Assembly (NCBI RefSeq): GCF_035918235.1
Contig: NZ_CP109485.1
Location: 7,169,001-7,233,000, forward strand
Length of the DNA stretch: 64,000 nucleotides
Direction: 5' to 3'
Source of the DNA: Streptomyces sp. NBC_01445
GTDB lineage: Bacteria; Actinomycetota; Actinomycetes; Streptomycetales; Streptomycetaceae
Part shown: piece by piece, positions 27,384 to 35,967 of the stretch
How the letters are laid out: every line of letters begins with the position of its first letter
Numbering within the stretch: position 1 is the first letter of the stretch
Translations under genes and position numbers: made by a program
The notes under the pieces: model-generated
Seen by the model: only the letters and a program-made list of their open reading frames with translations
Told to the model about the DNA's origin: nothing
The model's database searches: none

Positions 27384-28435
27384 GTCAAGAGATTCCAGAA
27401 GAGAACCTGCCCAGCGCGCAGGACGCCGACCAGCCGCACGGCTCGGTCGCGGTGAAGGAAGACCCCTTCGCCAACCCGGGGCTGCCGCCCCACGAGCACC
27501 GGATCCAGGACATCGACGAGCGGGCCGCCAAGCGCTCCGAGCGCGTGGTCGCCTTCCTGTTCACGCTCTCGATGCTCTCCACGGTCGCCTTCATCGCCGC
27601 GTTCGTGACGATCAAGGCCGACAAGAGCGTCTTCATCTGGCCGATCGGGCACATCAGCGCGCTGAACTTCGCGCTCGGCATGACGCTCGGCCTGGCGCTG
27701 TTCTGCATCGGCGCGGGCGCGGTCCACTGGGCCCGCACCCTGATGTCCGACGTGGAGGTCGCCGACGACCGTCACGCGATCTCGGCCGAGCCCGAGGTCA
27801 AGGCGAAGGTCCTGGCGGACTTCAAGCAGGGCGCCAAGGAGTCGCAGTTCGGCCGGCGCAAGCTGATCCGCAACACGCTCTTCGGCGCGGTCGCGATGGT
27901 CCCGCTCTCCGGCATCGTCCTTCTCCGTGACCTCGGTCCGCTGCCGGAGGACAAGCTCCGGCACACCGCGTGGAAGAAGGGCAAGCTCCTCGTCAACATG
28001 AACACGAACGAGCCGCTGCGTCCTTCGGACATCGTGGTCGGCTCGCTCACCTTCGCCAAGCCCGAGGGCGTGGAGGAGCACGACGAGGACTTCCAGCAGG
28101 TCATGGGCAAGGCCGCCCTGATGCTGGTCCGGATCCAGCCGGACGAGATCAAGGACAAGCAAGAGCTCGCGTGGGGCCACGAGGGTGTCGTCGCGTACTC
28201 GAAGGTCTGCACCCACGTGGGCTGCCCGATCTCCCTGTACGAGCAGCAGACGCACCACGTGCTCTGCCCCTGTCACCAGTCCACCTTCGACCTCTCCGAC
28301 GGCGCCCGCGTCATCTTCGGTCCCGCCGGCCACGCGCTCCCGCAGCTGCGTATCGGCGTGAACGACGAGGGTTACCTGCAGGCGCTCGGCGACTTCGCAG
28401 AGCCCGTCGGTCCTGCTTTCTGGGAGCGCGGATGA
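27380..28435 (+). CDS. qcrA: Rieske iron-sulfur subunit QcrA
   Basis: This 351-residue protein has an acidic cytoplasmic N-terminus, three helices (about residues 57-76, 85-118 and 168-188) instead of the single helix of proteobacterial Rieske proteins, and a C-terminal Rieske fold. The 2Fe-2S ligands are in CTHVGC and CPCHQS. It takes electrons from menaquinol. It overlaps qcrC and qcrB by ATGA junctions. Confidence 0.96.
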   Translation: MSQEIPEENLPSAQDADQPHGSVAVKEDPFANPGLPPHEHRIQDIDERAAKRSERVVAFLFTLSMLSTVAFIAAFVTIKADKSVFIWPIGHISALNFALGMTLGLALFCIGAGAVHWARTLMSDVEVADDRHAISAEPEVKAKVLADFKQGAKESQFGRRKLIRNTLFGAVAMVPLSGIVLLRDLGPLPEDKLRHTAWKKGKLLVNMNTNEPLRPSDIVVGSLTFAKPEGVEEHDEDFQQVMGKAALMLVRIQPDEIKDKQELAWGHEGVVAYSKVCTHVGCPISLYEQQTHHVLCPCHQSTFDLSDGARVIFGPAGHALPQLRIGVNDEGYLQALGDFAEPVGPAFWERG

Positions 28436-30069
28436 GCACTTCGACGACCAACGACGCGTCCTCGCGCGAGAAGGCGCCCGCCGGTGAGCGGGTGGCCGAC
28501 TGGGCGGACGGCCGGCTCGGGATCTACTCCCTGGCCAAGGCCAACATGCGCAAGATCTTCCCGGACCACTGGTCCTTCATGCTCGGTGAGATCTGCCTGT
28601 ACAGCTTCATCATCATCATCCTCACGGGTGTGTACCTGACGCTGTTCTTCCACCCGTCGATGAACGAGGTGGAGTACCACGGCAGCTACGTCCCGCTGCA
28701 GGGACAGCTGATGTCCGAGGCGTTCAACTCGACCATGCACATCTCCTTCGAGGTGCGCGGTGGTCTGCTGATCCGGCAGATCCACCACTGGGCGGCGCTG
28801 ATCTTCCTCGCCGGCATGTTCGTGCACATGATGCGCGTGTTCTTCACGGGTGCTTTCCGCAAGCCGCGTGAGGTCAACTGGGTGTTCGGCTTCCTGCTGT
28901 TCGTCCTCGGCATGTTCACCGGCTTCACCGGTTACTCGCTCCCGGACGACCTGCTCTCCGGCACCGGTGTCCGCTTCATGGAGGGCGCGGTCCTGTCCGT
29001 GCCGATCGTCGGCACGTACCTGTCGTTCTTCCTCTTCGGCGGCGAGTTCCCGGGCGGCGACTTCGTCGCGCGGTTCTACTCGGTCCACATCCTGCTGCTG
29101 CCGGGCATCATGCTCGGTCTCGTGGTCGCTCACCTGATCCTGGTCTTCTACCACAAGCACACGCAGTTCGCGGGCCCCGGAAAGACGAACAAGAACGTCG
29201 TCGGCATGCCGCTGCTCCCGGTCTACATGGCCAAGGCGGGTGGCTTCTTCTTCCTGGTCTTCGGTGTCATCGCGGCCGTCGCCGCGATCGCGTCGGTCAA
29301 CCCGATCTGGGCCATGGGCCCGTACCGGGTCGACCAGGTCTCCACCGGCGCGCAGCCCGACTGGTACATGGGCTTCTCCGAGGGACTGATCCGCTTCATG
29401 CCGGGCTGGGAGATCAACCTCTGGGGTCACACGCTCGTCCTGGGTGTGTTCATCCCGCTGATGATCTTCCCGCTGGTCCTGGTGGTGATCGCGGTCTACC
29501 CGTTCATCGAGTCCTGGATCACCGGCGACAAGCGCGAGCACCACATCCTGGACCGCCCGCGCAACGTCCCGACCCGGACCGCGTTCGGTGCCGCCTGGAT
29601 CAGCTGGTACTTCGTCCTGCTTCTCGGTGGTGGTAACGACCTCTGGGCCACGCACTTCCACCTGTCGATCAACGCGATCACCTGGTTCGTGCGTATCGGG
29701 TTCTTCATCGTGCCCGTGCTGACCTTCCTCATCACCAAGCGGATCTGCCTCGGCCTCCAGCGCCGCGACAAGGACAAGGTGCTGCACGGACGCGAGTCCG
29801 GCCTCATCAAGCGCCTGCCGCACGGTGAGTTCATCGAGGTCCACGAGCCGCTCGGGCCCGACGCCCTGCACACCCTCACCGCGCACGAGCAGTACGCGCC
29901 GCTCGAGGTCGGCCCGACGGTCGACGAGAACGGTGTGGAGCGCAAGGTGTCCGGTACGGAGAAGCTGCGGGCCAGGCTCTCCGACGGGATGTACGGCGAG
30001 GAGAGCCAGATCCCCAAGCCGACTGTCGAGGAGTACAAGGAGATCACCAGCGGCCACGGCCACCACTGA
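28432..30069 (+). CDS. qcrB: Cytochrome b subunit QcrB
   Basis: This 545-residue menaquinol oxidase core has eight or nine helices. Heme b His ligands appear in QIHHWAALIFLAGMFVHMM and in SVHILLLPGIMLGLVVAHL. The Qo-site motif is PDWYMG, the actinobacterial version of PEWY. The ~115-residue charged C-terminal extension is typical of actinobacteria. This site is the target class of Q203-type inhibitors in mycobacteria. ATG 28432 overlaps the qcrA stop; a terminator follows. Confidence 0.96.
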   Translation: MSTSTTNDASSREKAPAGERVADWADGRLGIYSLAKANMRKIFPDHWSFMLGEICLYSFIIIILTGVYLTLFFHPSMNEVEYHGSYVPLQGQLMSEAFNSTMHISFEVRGGLLIRQIHHWAALIFLAGMFVHMMRVFFTGAFRKPREVNWVFGFLLFVLGMFTGFTGYSLPDDLLSGTGVRFMEGAVLSVPIVGTYLSFFLFGGEFPGGDFVARFYSVHILLLPGIMLGLVVAHLILVFYHKHTQFAGPGKTNKNVVGMPLLPVYMAKAGGFFFLVFGVIAAVAAIASVNPIWAMGPYRVDQVSTGAQPDWYMGFSEGLIRFMPGWEINLWGHTLVLGVFIPLMIFPLVLVVIAVYPFIESWITGDKREHHILDRPRNVPTRTAFGAAWISWYFVLLLGGGNDLWATHFHLSINAITWFVRIGFFIVPVLTFLITKRICLGLQRRDKDKVLHGRESGLIKRLPHGEFIEVHEPLGPDALHTLTAHEQYAPLEVGPTVDENGVERKVSGTEKLRARLSDGMYGEESQIPKPTVEEYKEITSGHGHH

Positions 30070-30101
30070 TCACCTGAACTGACCGCACGGTCGCCACGGT
30101 G

Positions 30102-30132
30102 AGAGCCCCGTCCAGGCACTGGACGGGGCTCT
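30102..30132 (+). terminator. Terminator of the ctaE-qcrCAB operon
   Basis: A perfect 13-bp stem (AGAGCCCCGTCCA) with a GGCAC loop is followed by TTTGCC, 33 bases after the qcrB stop. Confidence 0.85.
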
Positions 30133-30197
30133 TTGCCGCTCTCCGGGCTGGATAGGGTGGCCTTGTTCCCATACACACTGAAAACCAGGAGCGGCAG

Positions 30198-31262
30198 ATG
30201 AATGCTGTGACCCCCGCAGGAGGCAATACCGCGGCGGGCCGTTCCTGGCCCCAGCTCCTGAACGGCCTCCTCGAAGGGCGCGACCAGAGCGCCGACGACA
30301 CCGCCTGGGCCATGGACCGCATCATGCGGGGCGAGGCCACGGACGTGCAGATCGCCGGGTTCGCGGTGGCCATGCGCGCCAAGGGCGAGACCGTGGAGGA
30401 GATCTCCGGCCTCGTACGGTCCATGTACGAGCACGCCAACGTGATCGAGGTCCCGGGCGACACGGTCGACATCGTCGGCACGGGCGGCGACGGCGCCAAG
30501 ACGGTCAACATCTCCACGATGTCGGCGATCGTCATCGCGGGCACGGGCGCCAAGGTCGTCAAGCACGGCAACCGCGCCGCCTCGTCGGCGTCCGGCGCCT
30601 CGGACGTCCTGGAGAAGCTCGGCGTGAATCTGGAGCTGACGCCGAAGCGCGTGGCCGAGGTCGCGGACGAGGCCGGGATCACGTTCTGCTTCGCCGTGAA
30701 GTTCCACCCGGCGCTGCGGCACGTGGCGGCGGCGCGCGGCCAACTGGGCATCCGCACGACGTTCAACTTCCTCGGTCCGCTGACCAACCCTGCCAAGGTG
30801 CGGGCCCAGGCCGTCGGTGTCGCCGACGCGCGGATGGCGCCCATCGTGGCCGGTGTCTTCGCCGAGCGCGGCCACTCGTCCCTCGTCTTCCGCGGCGACG
30901 ACGGCCTGGACGAGCTGACGACGACGGCGACCTCGCGGATCTGGGTGGTCCGGGACGGCACTGTGCGCGAGGAGGCCTTCGACCCGCGGGACGTCGGCAT
31001 CGACCTGGTTCCGGTGTCCGCGCTGCGGGGCGCCGACGCGTCGTACAACGCGGAGGTGGCCCGCCGCCTGCTGGACGGTGAGAGGGGCCCGGTACGGGAC
31101 GCGGTCCTCCTCAACTCGGCGGCGGCGCTCGTGGCTCTCACGCCCGGCGAGGGCCCCCTGACCGACCAGCTCCGGGCCGGCATGGCCCGCGCCGCGGAGT
31201 CGATCGACTCGGGCTCGGCGAAGCGGACGCTGGAGCGCTGGGTGGCGGCCAGCAACGCGTAA
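30198..31262 (+). CDS. trpD: Anthranilate phosphoribosyltransferase TrpD
   Basis: This 354-residue enzyme transfers phosphoribosyl from PRPP to anthranilate, step 2 of tryptophan synthesis. Motifs are [14 protein letters not shown] (PRPP/Mg binding), [29 protein letters not shown] and [16 protein letters not shown] lies 7 bases before the ATG. It stands alone rather than in a trp operon, with its own hairpin-bounded unit downstream of qcrB; the trpEG gene is 25 kb away. Confidence 0.96.
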   Translation: MNAVTPAGGNTAAGRSWPQLLNGLLEGRDQSADDTAWAMDRIMRGEATDVQIAGFAVAMRAKGETVEEISGLVRSMYEHANVIEVPGDTVDIVGTGGDGAKTVNISTMSAIVIAGTGAKVVKHGNRAASSASGASDVLEKLGVNLELTPKRVAEVADEAGITFCFAVKFHPALRHVAAARGQLGIRTTFNFLGPLTNPAKVRAQAVGVADARMAPIVAGVFAERGHSSLVFRGDDGLDELTTTATSRIWVVRDGTVREEAFDPRDVGIDLVPVSALRGADASYNAEVARRLLDGERGPVRDAVLLNSAAALVALTPGEGPLTDQLRAGMARAAESIDSGSAKRTLERWVAASNA

Positions 31263-31375
31263 ACGTGCAGGACAGAAGGGGTGGGGAGGTGCCGTCCGGT
31301 GCCTCCCCACCACGCTCCGTCCGGGATGCGGACACGCTGTTGCGACGAAGCGATCAGCTGGCATACTTCTCGGCA

Positions 31376-31492
31376 GGTCATGAGTGACAGCGATTAGGCC
31401 CCGGCTCGCTGTCCGGCAACCCTCCGTCCGTGGCGGGGTGCCCCGGGTGAAGACCAGGCAGTGCACAGCAAGGTGCTCTGCAAGCGCGGACC
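31376..31492 (+). ncRNA. SAM-IV riboswitch aptamer
   Basis: The region contains the conserved S-box-like core: GGTCATGAGTG at the start, a P2 stem GACAGCG (31386-31392) / CGCTGTC (31407-31413), GGCCCCGG, CCGGCAACCCTCC, GGGGTGCCCCGGGTGA and AGACC closing P1 (GGTC 31376-31379 with GACC 31452-31455). Downstream, AGGCAGTG and then GCAAGCGCGGACC provide the extra 3' pseudoknot part that separates SAM-IV from SAM-I. It matches, element by element, the mycobacterial SAM-IV RNA I remember. It should shut off the downstream PLP-enzyme gene when S-adenosylmethionine is plentiful. Confidence 0.9.
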
Positions 31493-31511
31493 CCTGCACA
31501 CCCTGGGGTCC
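31488..31511 (+). promoter_or_regulatory. Hairpin overlapping the 3' end of the SAM-IV aptamer
   Basis: GGACCCC (31488-31494) pairs with GGGGTCC (31505-31511) around a 10-base loop. The left arm reuses the last bases of the aptamer, so this helix would compete with the ligand-bound pseudoknot. It is a candidate switching element, although no T-run follows. Confidence 0.45.
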
Positions 31512-31533
31512 TGGTCCTCAAGGGAGCAGTCTC

Positions 31534-31554
31534 GTGAGCAAGCGAATGCGATAG
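31534..31554 (+). CDS. Possible six-codon upstream ORF (MSKRMR) in the riboswitch leader
   Basis: GTG AGC AAG CGA ATG CGA TAG begins 7 bases after an excellent Shine-Dalgarno, AAGGGAG (31520-31526), located between the SAM-IV aptamer and the structural gene. The quality and spacing of the site are better than those of many real genes here. Translation of MSKRMR could couple ribosome loading to riboswitch state, or the site could be a relic. Its encoded peptide has a single internal Met codon, so simple methionine attenuation is unlikely. Confidence 0.45.
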   Translation: MSKRMR

Positions 31555-31657
31555 GGCATCTCCGCCCCACCTCCGCACACCTTTTCCCTTTTCAGCTGCG
31601 CCGTCGAGCCATCGGCTCCGGCGTGGTCAATTCGCTTGTCTCTCACGGGAGTTCGCC

Positions 31658-33031
31658 ATGTCTGTCCCCACTGCTGCCGCCGACCAGTCGCTTTGTCATG
31701 AAATTCCCGGGGCTCTGCCGGTTCTGGGCCGGGATGTCACCGTTCCGCTCGTCACCGGGGGCGAGGTCAGCTACGCGGCCCTCGACTACGCGGCCAGCGC
31801 CCCGGCGCTCCAGCGGGTCTGGGACGACGTGGCGGCCTACGCGCCGTACTACGGCAGCGTGCACCGCGGCGCCGGGTACCTGTCGCAGCTGTCGACCGAC
31901 CTCTTCGAGAACTCCCGCGTGACCGTCGCCGAGTTCCTCGGCTGCCGCGCGGACGACCAGGTGATCTTCACCCGGTCGACCACGGACTCGCTCAACCTGC
32001 TCGCCGCCGTGCTCCCCGCCGACTGCGAGGTCTTCGTCTTCGAGACCGAGCACCACGCCTCGCTCCTGCCCTGGCGCGACGCCCGGGTGACGTACCTGAA
32101 CGCGCCGCGCACGCCCGGCGAGGCCGTCCAGACCCTGGAGCGCGCCCTCGCCGGCCGCGACCCCTACGGCCCCGCCCTGGTGTGCGTCACGGGTGCCTCG
32201 AACGTCACCGGCGAGCTGTGGCCCGTCCGTGAGCTCGCCGCCGCCGCCCACGCGCACGGCGCCCGCATCGTCCTCGACGCCGCGCAGCTCGCCCCGCACC
32301 ACCCCGTCGACATCCAGGACCTCGACGTCGACTGGGTCGCCTTCTCCGGGCACAAGCTGTACGCGCCCTTCGGCTCCGGCGTCCTCGCGGGCCGCGCCGA
32401 CTGGCTCCAGGACTCCGAGCCCTACCTCGCCGGCGGCGGCGCCTCCCGCAAGGTCGCGCGGCGCGCCGACGGCGGTGTGGACGTCGAGTGGCACGACAGC
32501 GCCGCCCGCCACGAGGCCGGTTCGCCGAACGTCATCGGCGTCTACTCCATCGCCTCCGCCTGCAAGGCGCTCACCGAGGCGGGCTTCGACTCGCTCGTCG
32601 CCCGCGAGCAGTTCCTGATCGGCAAGGTCCGCGACGGTCTCGCCGCCGTGCCCGAGGTGAAGGTGCTCTCGCTGTTCGGTGACGACGCCCCGCGCGTCGG
32701 CGTCATCTCGTTCGTCGTCGACGGCTGGAACAGCTCGCACTTCGCGGCCGCGCTCTCCGCCGAGTACGGCATCGGCGTGCGCGACGGCCTCTTCTGCGCC
32801 CACCCTCTCGTGCGCACCCTGCTGGGCAGCGACCCGCAGTCGCAGGGGGAGTGCGGGGCGCCCGAGGCCGCGCCCGGCGAGAAGTCCCTCAACGCGATCC
32901 GCGTCAGCTTCGGCGCCGGCACCCCGGACGAGCACGTCGAGCGCTTCGTGCGCGCCGTCACCGAGCTGGTCCGCGACGGTGCTCGCTGGAACTACCGCAC
33001 GGAGGACGGGCGTTGCGTCCCGGCGGTGTGA
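31658..33031 (+). CDS. Class V aminotransferase-fold PLP enzyme (cysteine desulfurase-like), SAM-IV controlled
   Basis: The protein has 457 residues. LDYAASAPALQRV, SVHRGAGYLSQLST, FTRSTTDSLNLLA, ETEHHASLLPW, LDAAQLAPHHPVD and the PLP lysine in FSGHKLYAPFG define the SufS/Csd-type fold. No SSGSSC-type loop Cys is evident; the nearest Cys is in DGLFCAHPLV, which resembles the SufS group position. The riboswitch indicates a role in sulfur amino-acid or SAM supply, for example sulfur mobilisation, but the reaction is unproven. GGGAG lies 6 bases before the ATG. A terminator follows. Confidence 0.9.
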   Translation: MSVPTAAADQSLCHEIPGALPVLGRDVTVPLVTGGEVSYAALDYAASAPALQRVWDDVAAYAPYYGSVHRGAGYLSQLSTDLFENSRVTVAEFLGCRADDQVIFTRSTTDSLNLLAAVLPADCEVFVFETEHHASLLPWRDARVTYLNAPRTPGEAVQTLERALAGRDPYGPALVCVTGASNVTGELWPVRELAAAAHAHGARIVLDAAQLAPHHPVDIQDLDVDWVAFSGHKLYAPFGSGVLAGRADWLQDSEPYLAGGGASRKVARRADGGVDVEWHDSAARHEAGSPNVIGVYSIASACKALTEAGFDSLVAREQFLIGKVRDGLAAVPEVKVLSLFGDDAPRVGVISFVVDGWNSSHFAAALSAEYGIGVRDGLFCAHPLVRTLLGSDPQSQGECGAPEAAPGEKSLNAIRVSFGAGTPDEHVERFVRAVTELVRDGARWNYRTEDGRCVPAV

Positions 33032-33054
33032 TCCGCCGACCGCACCGGACATGA

Positions 33055-33082
33055 CGAAGGCCGCCCCTCGGGGCGGCCTTCG
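33055..33082. terminator. Hairpin terminator between PLP enzyme and Lrp-domain gene
   Basis: A perfect 13-bp inverted repeat (CGAAGGCCGCCCC) with only two bases between the arms lies between convergent genes. No long T-run follows. Confidence 0.75.
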
Positions 33083-33100
33083 GTCGTCAAGCGGGCCGGA

Positions 33101-33382
33101 TCAGGAGTCGAGTCCGATCGCGAACGCCGCCTCCAGGTCGTGCTGCGAGTACGTGCGGAACGCGACGTGCGTGTCCGTCGCTTCCACTCCCGGGATCTTG
33201 CTGATCTTCCCGGGGATGACGTCCGCCAGGTCGTCGTGGCGCGCGACGCGCACCATGGCGATCAGGTCGTACGTACCGGTCACGGAGAAGACCTCGCTGA
33301 CGCTGTCGAGGGCGGCGATCGACTCGGCGATCTCGGGGATCCGGTCCACGCTGGTCTTGATGAGCACGATCGCGGTGATCAC
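33101..33382 (-). CDS. Stand-alone Lrp/AsnC ligand-binding (RAM) domain protein
   Basis: This 93-residue protein (MITAIVLIKTSVDRIPEI) has the beta-alpha-beta-beta-alpha-beta RAM pattern with SVTGTYDLIAMVRVA, but no DNA-binding helix-turn-helix. Such single-domain proteins form oligomers and bind amino acids, possibly tuning full-length Lrp regulators. The GTG start has GGGAGA about 11 bases upstream. It faces the SAM-controlled PLP-enzyme gene. Confidence 0.9.
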   Translation of the reverse strand: MITAIVLIKTSVDRIPEIAESIAALDSVSEVFSVTGTYDLIAMVRVARHDDLADVIPGKISKIPGVEATDTHVAFRTYSQHDLEAAFAIGLDS

Positions 33383-33422
33383 GGCTGGCTGTCTCCCTCG
33401 GTGGCCGTGGCTGGGGCTGCTT

Positions 33423-34178
33423 TCACTCTAGCTCTCCCGTCTCCCGCCCCCGCTCTTGCACTGAAGCGCTCCGGGCACCCCGCTTCCTTCCTCTGTAGCG
33501 CGCCCACGCGTAGAGGAACCCGACGGAGAACCCGACCAGGTGCGCCAGGTAGGCCACTCCCGGCCCCTGGCCGCTCTGCCGGGCCGCCGCCCACTGGAGC
33601 GCCACCCAGAACGGCAGCACCACCCACGCGGGAAACCGCAGCGGCAGGAAGAACAGGAACGGGAACAGGCTCGTCACGCGCGCCCGGGGGAAGAGATACA
33701 GGAACGCCCCGAGCACCGCGGAGATCGCCCCCGAGGCGCCCACCAGGGTCTGCTCCGAGCTCGCGTACGCAAGGGCGTAGCCGAGCAGCGCCGCGCAGCC
33801 GGAGAGCACGTAGAAGAGCGCGAACTGGAGGTGGCCCATTCCTTCTTCGACCATCGCGCCGAAGACGTACAGGAAGAGCATGTTGCCCAGCAGGTGCAGA
33901 TAGCTGCCGTGGACGAAGAGGGCCGTGACGGTGGTGAGCGCGGCGCGCGGGGAGCCGGTGAGCAACTGGGCCGGGATCACGCCCCAGCGCTCGAAGTAGT
34001 CGCTCTGAGCCGCGAGCAGCCGGTCGCCCGTGCCGTACACGGGGTTGAACCCGGACGCCGGGGACAGCAGGAACACCACGCAGCACAGAGCGATCAGCCC
34101 GTACGTCACCGGTGCCGGGTGGTTCCTGACAGCCGATCTGACCGTCCTGCCCGCCGTCACACCCCGATTGTCGATCAT
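33423..34178 (-). CDS. Rhomboid-family intramembrane serine protease
   Basis: The protein has 251 residues from ATG 34178 (MIDNRGVTAGRTVR), with six or seven helices. The family signatures are HGSYLHLLGNMLFLYVFG, the catalytic Ser in GASGAISAVLG and the catalytic His in AHLVGFSVG. It cleaves transmembrane segments of other proteins; substrates are unknown. None of the possible starts (GTG 34205, ATG 34178) has a good ribosome binding site, so the start is uncertain. The neighbouring Lrp-domain gene is transcribed in the same direction. Confidence 0.9.
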   Translation of the reverse strand: MIDNRGVTAGRTVRSAVRNHPAPVTYGLIALCCVVFLLSPASGFNPVYGTGDRLLAAQSDYFERWGVIPAQLLTGSPRAALTTVTALFVHGSYLHLLGNMLFLYVFGAMVEEGMGHLQFALFYVLSGCAALLGYALAYASSEQTLVGASGAISAVLGAFLYLFPRARVTSLFPFLFFLPLRFPAWVVLPFWVALQWAAARQSGQGPGVAYLAHLVGFSVGFLYAWARYRGRKRGARSASVQERGRETGELE

Positions 34179-34334
34179 GCAACAGATCATGACGTAACGG
34201 TGCACACCTGCCCAGACGGCCTGCCGGGATTCCCTACTGTGGACGCCCGCGCGGGGGGTACCCGGCAGGCCGTAGGGTTACGGGCACCACGCACCACGGA
34301 AAACGTACGACCCCGAAAGAAGGCGACAGCCCCG

Positions 34335-34574
34335 ATGACGGTTCCCCTGCCGACCGCCGAGACCCGTTGGCGCTGCACTCTCTGCGGCAACCTCACGCGT
34401 TTCGACGTGACCCGATCGTCGAAGGTCGTCGAATACGTGCACCTCGACCTCGCTGGTGACCCGAAGGTCGAGGAGCGCGAGGTCGTCAGTGAGACCATCG
34501 AGTCGGTCCGCTGCCGCTGGTGCAACGCCGTGGATCAGGTCGAACTCGTGGACAGGCCGGGTGCCGGCTCCTGA
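34335..34574 (+). CDS. Small zinc-ribbon-like conserved hypothetical protein (79 aa)
   Basis: MTVPLPTAETRWRCTLCGNL begins a protein with two Cys pairs, CTLC near residue 14 and CRWC near 60, arranged as a one-zinc ribbon. The acidic middle part is EEREVVSETIESVR. Function unknown; the size and motif suggest a nucleic-acid- or protein-contacting adaptor. GAAGGCG lies about 12 bases upstream, a weak site. It precedes the NYN-domain gene by 43 bases, so they may be co-transcribed. Confidence 0.8.
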   Translation: MTVPLPTAETRWRCTLCGNLTRFDVTRSSKVVEYVHLDLAGDPKVEEREVVSETIESVRCRWCNAVDQVELVDRPGAGS

Positions 34575-34617
34575 GAGGGAGCCGAACCCCCAGAAAATTC
34601 GGACATTGGGGTGACGG

Positions 34618-35967
34618 ATGGTGGAGAGCGCAGGCGGAGAGGCCGGGGACGGCGCCGCTGAGGTGCTCGACCGGCCGTTGCCCGAAGGTGTGCGGCGCCG
34701 GGTCGTGCAGATCGTCTCGGACGGTTTCGGCGGGCTGACGGTCGCCGAACTGCCGCCCCAGTTGCGGCAGTATGCGCGCTTCACCCCGACTCGGCGTGCC
34801 AAGTTCGCCGGCAATGCGATGGCCGCCGCTCTCGAGGGCGACACCCTCTTCCGCCAGCGCATCGGCGAACGTCTCAGAGAGGCCCAGCCGGAGCTCGCCG
34901 GCGCCCTGGACTCCGGGGCGCCGCCGCCCGCCGCCGACCCCCTCGACGTGGCCGCCGCGGCCTATGTGCTGCGGCCCACCGGCTGGGTGAAGCTCGTCGC
35001 GGCCGCCGGCGAGGAGGCCGTGCGGGCCGACGCCGAGCGCGCCGACGAGGAGGCGCGGGCCGAGCTGGAGCGGCTGCGCGCCGAGGTCGGGGCCGCCCGC
35101 GACCAGACCAGGTCCGAGACCGAACGGCTGCGCACGGAGCTGGAGTCGGCGAAGAAGGAGGCCGACTCCCTCCACCGCAAGCTGCGCAGCGCGCTCAGTG
35201 ACGTCAAGCGCGGCGAGGCGGCCGTGCGCAAGATCCACGGCGAGACCGAGGCCGTGCGGGCCGAGATGCAGGCACAGCTGTCCGCCGCCGACAGCGAGAC
35301 GCGGCGGCTCAAGGCGCGGCTCGGCGAGACGGAGGCGGCGCTCGAGGCCTCCCGCAAGGCGGCGCGCGAGGGCCGCAGCGTCGAGGACATGCGCGTACGG
35401 CTGCTGCTCGACACCGTCCTGGAGTCCGCGCAGGGGCTGCGCCGCGAGCTGGCGCTGCCGCCCGTGTCCGTGCGCCCCGCCGAGACCGTGGACGCCGTCG
35501 AGCCCGGGCGGATGTCGCCCAAGGACATCGCGGCCCGCGCCCTGTCCGAGCACGACCCCGCCATCCTGGACCAGTTGCTCGCCCTGCCGCAGGCCCATCT
35601 CGTGGTCGACGGCTACAACGTCACCAAGACCGGCTATCCGACGATGCCGCTGGAGAAGCAGCGGCTGAGGCTGCTCGGCTCGCTCTCCCAGCTCGCCGCG
35701 CAGACCGGCGCCGAGGTCACCTGTGTCTTCGACGGGGCCGAACTCGCCGCGCCCGTACTGCTCGCGCCGCCGCGCGGGGTGCGCGTGCTCTTCTCGAAGG
35801 CGGGTGTCACCGCCGACGAGCTGATCCGTCAGCTGGTGCGCGCCGAGCCCTCCGGACGGCCCGTGGTGGTCGTCTCCACGGACCGCGAGGTGGCCGACGG
35901 GGTCGCCAAGTCGGGTGCGCGTCCCGTCGCCTCCGTGATGCTTCTGAAGCGTCTCTCGCGCGGCTGA
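34618..35967 (+). CDS. NYN-domain (YacP-like) putative RNase with central coiled coil
   Basis: The protein has 449 residues. After a helical N-terminal domain (about 20-130), a long Glu/Arg/Ala-rich coiled coil runs from about 135 to 265. The C-terminal ~150 residues form a PIN-like NYN domain: HLVVDGYNVTKTGYP, VTCVFDGAEL, VRVLFSKAGVTADELI and VVVSTDREVADGV, where the Asp residues are expected metal ligands. YacP-type proteins cleave structured RNA. An RNA role is therefore likely, though untested. Confidence 0.88.
   Translation: MVESAGGEAGDGAAEVLDRPLPEGVRRRVVQIVSDGFGGLTVAELPPQLRQYARFTPTRRAKFAGNAMAAALEGDTLFRQRIGERLREAQPELAGALDSGAPPPAADPLDVAAAAYVLRPTGWVKLVAAAGEEAVRADAERADEEARAELERLRAEVGAARDQTRSETERLRTELESAKKEADSLHRKLRSALSDVKRGEAAVRKIHGETEAVRAEMQAQLSAADSETRRLKARLGETEAALEASRKAAREGRSVEDMRVRLLLDTVLESAQGLRRELALPPVSVRPAETVDAVEPGRMSPKDIAARALSEHDPAILDQLLALPQAHLVVDGYNVTKTGYPTMPLEKQRLRLLGSLSQLAAQTGAEVTCVFDGAELAAPVLLAPPRGVRVLFSKAGVTADELIRQLVRAEPSGRPVVVVSTDREVADGVAKSGARPVASVMLLKRLSRG

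Noticed and set aside
28372..30066. 564-codon frame opposite qcrB
   Set aside because: It is rich in Asp, Glu, His and Arg, with no membrane or domain signature, and qcrB on the other strand is unambiguous.
31461..31922. Open frame running from the riboswitch into the PLP-enzyme gene
   Set aside because: It is out of frame with the PLP enzyme, starts inside the aptamer and loses any family match. It is a shadow of the real gene.
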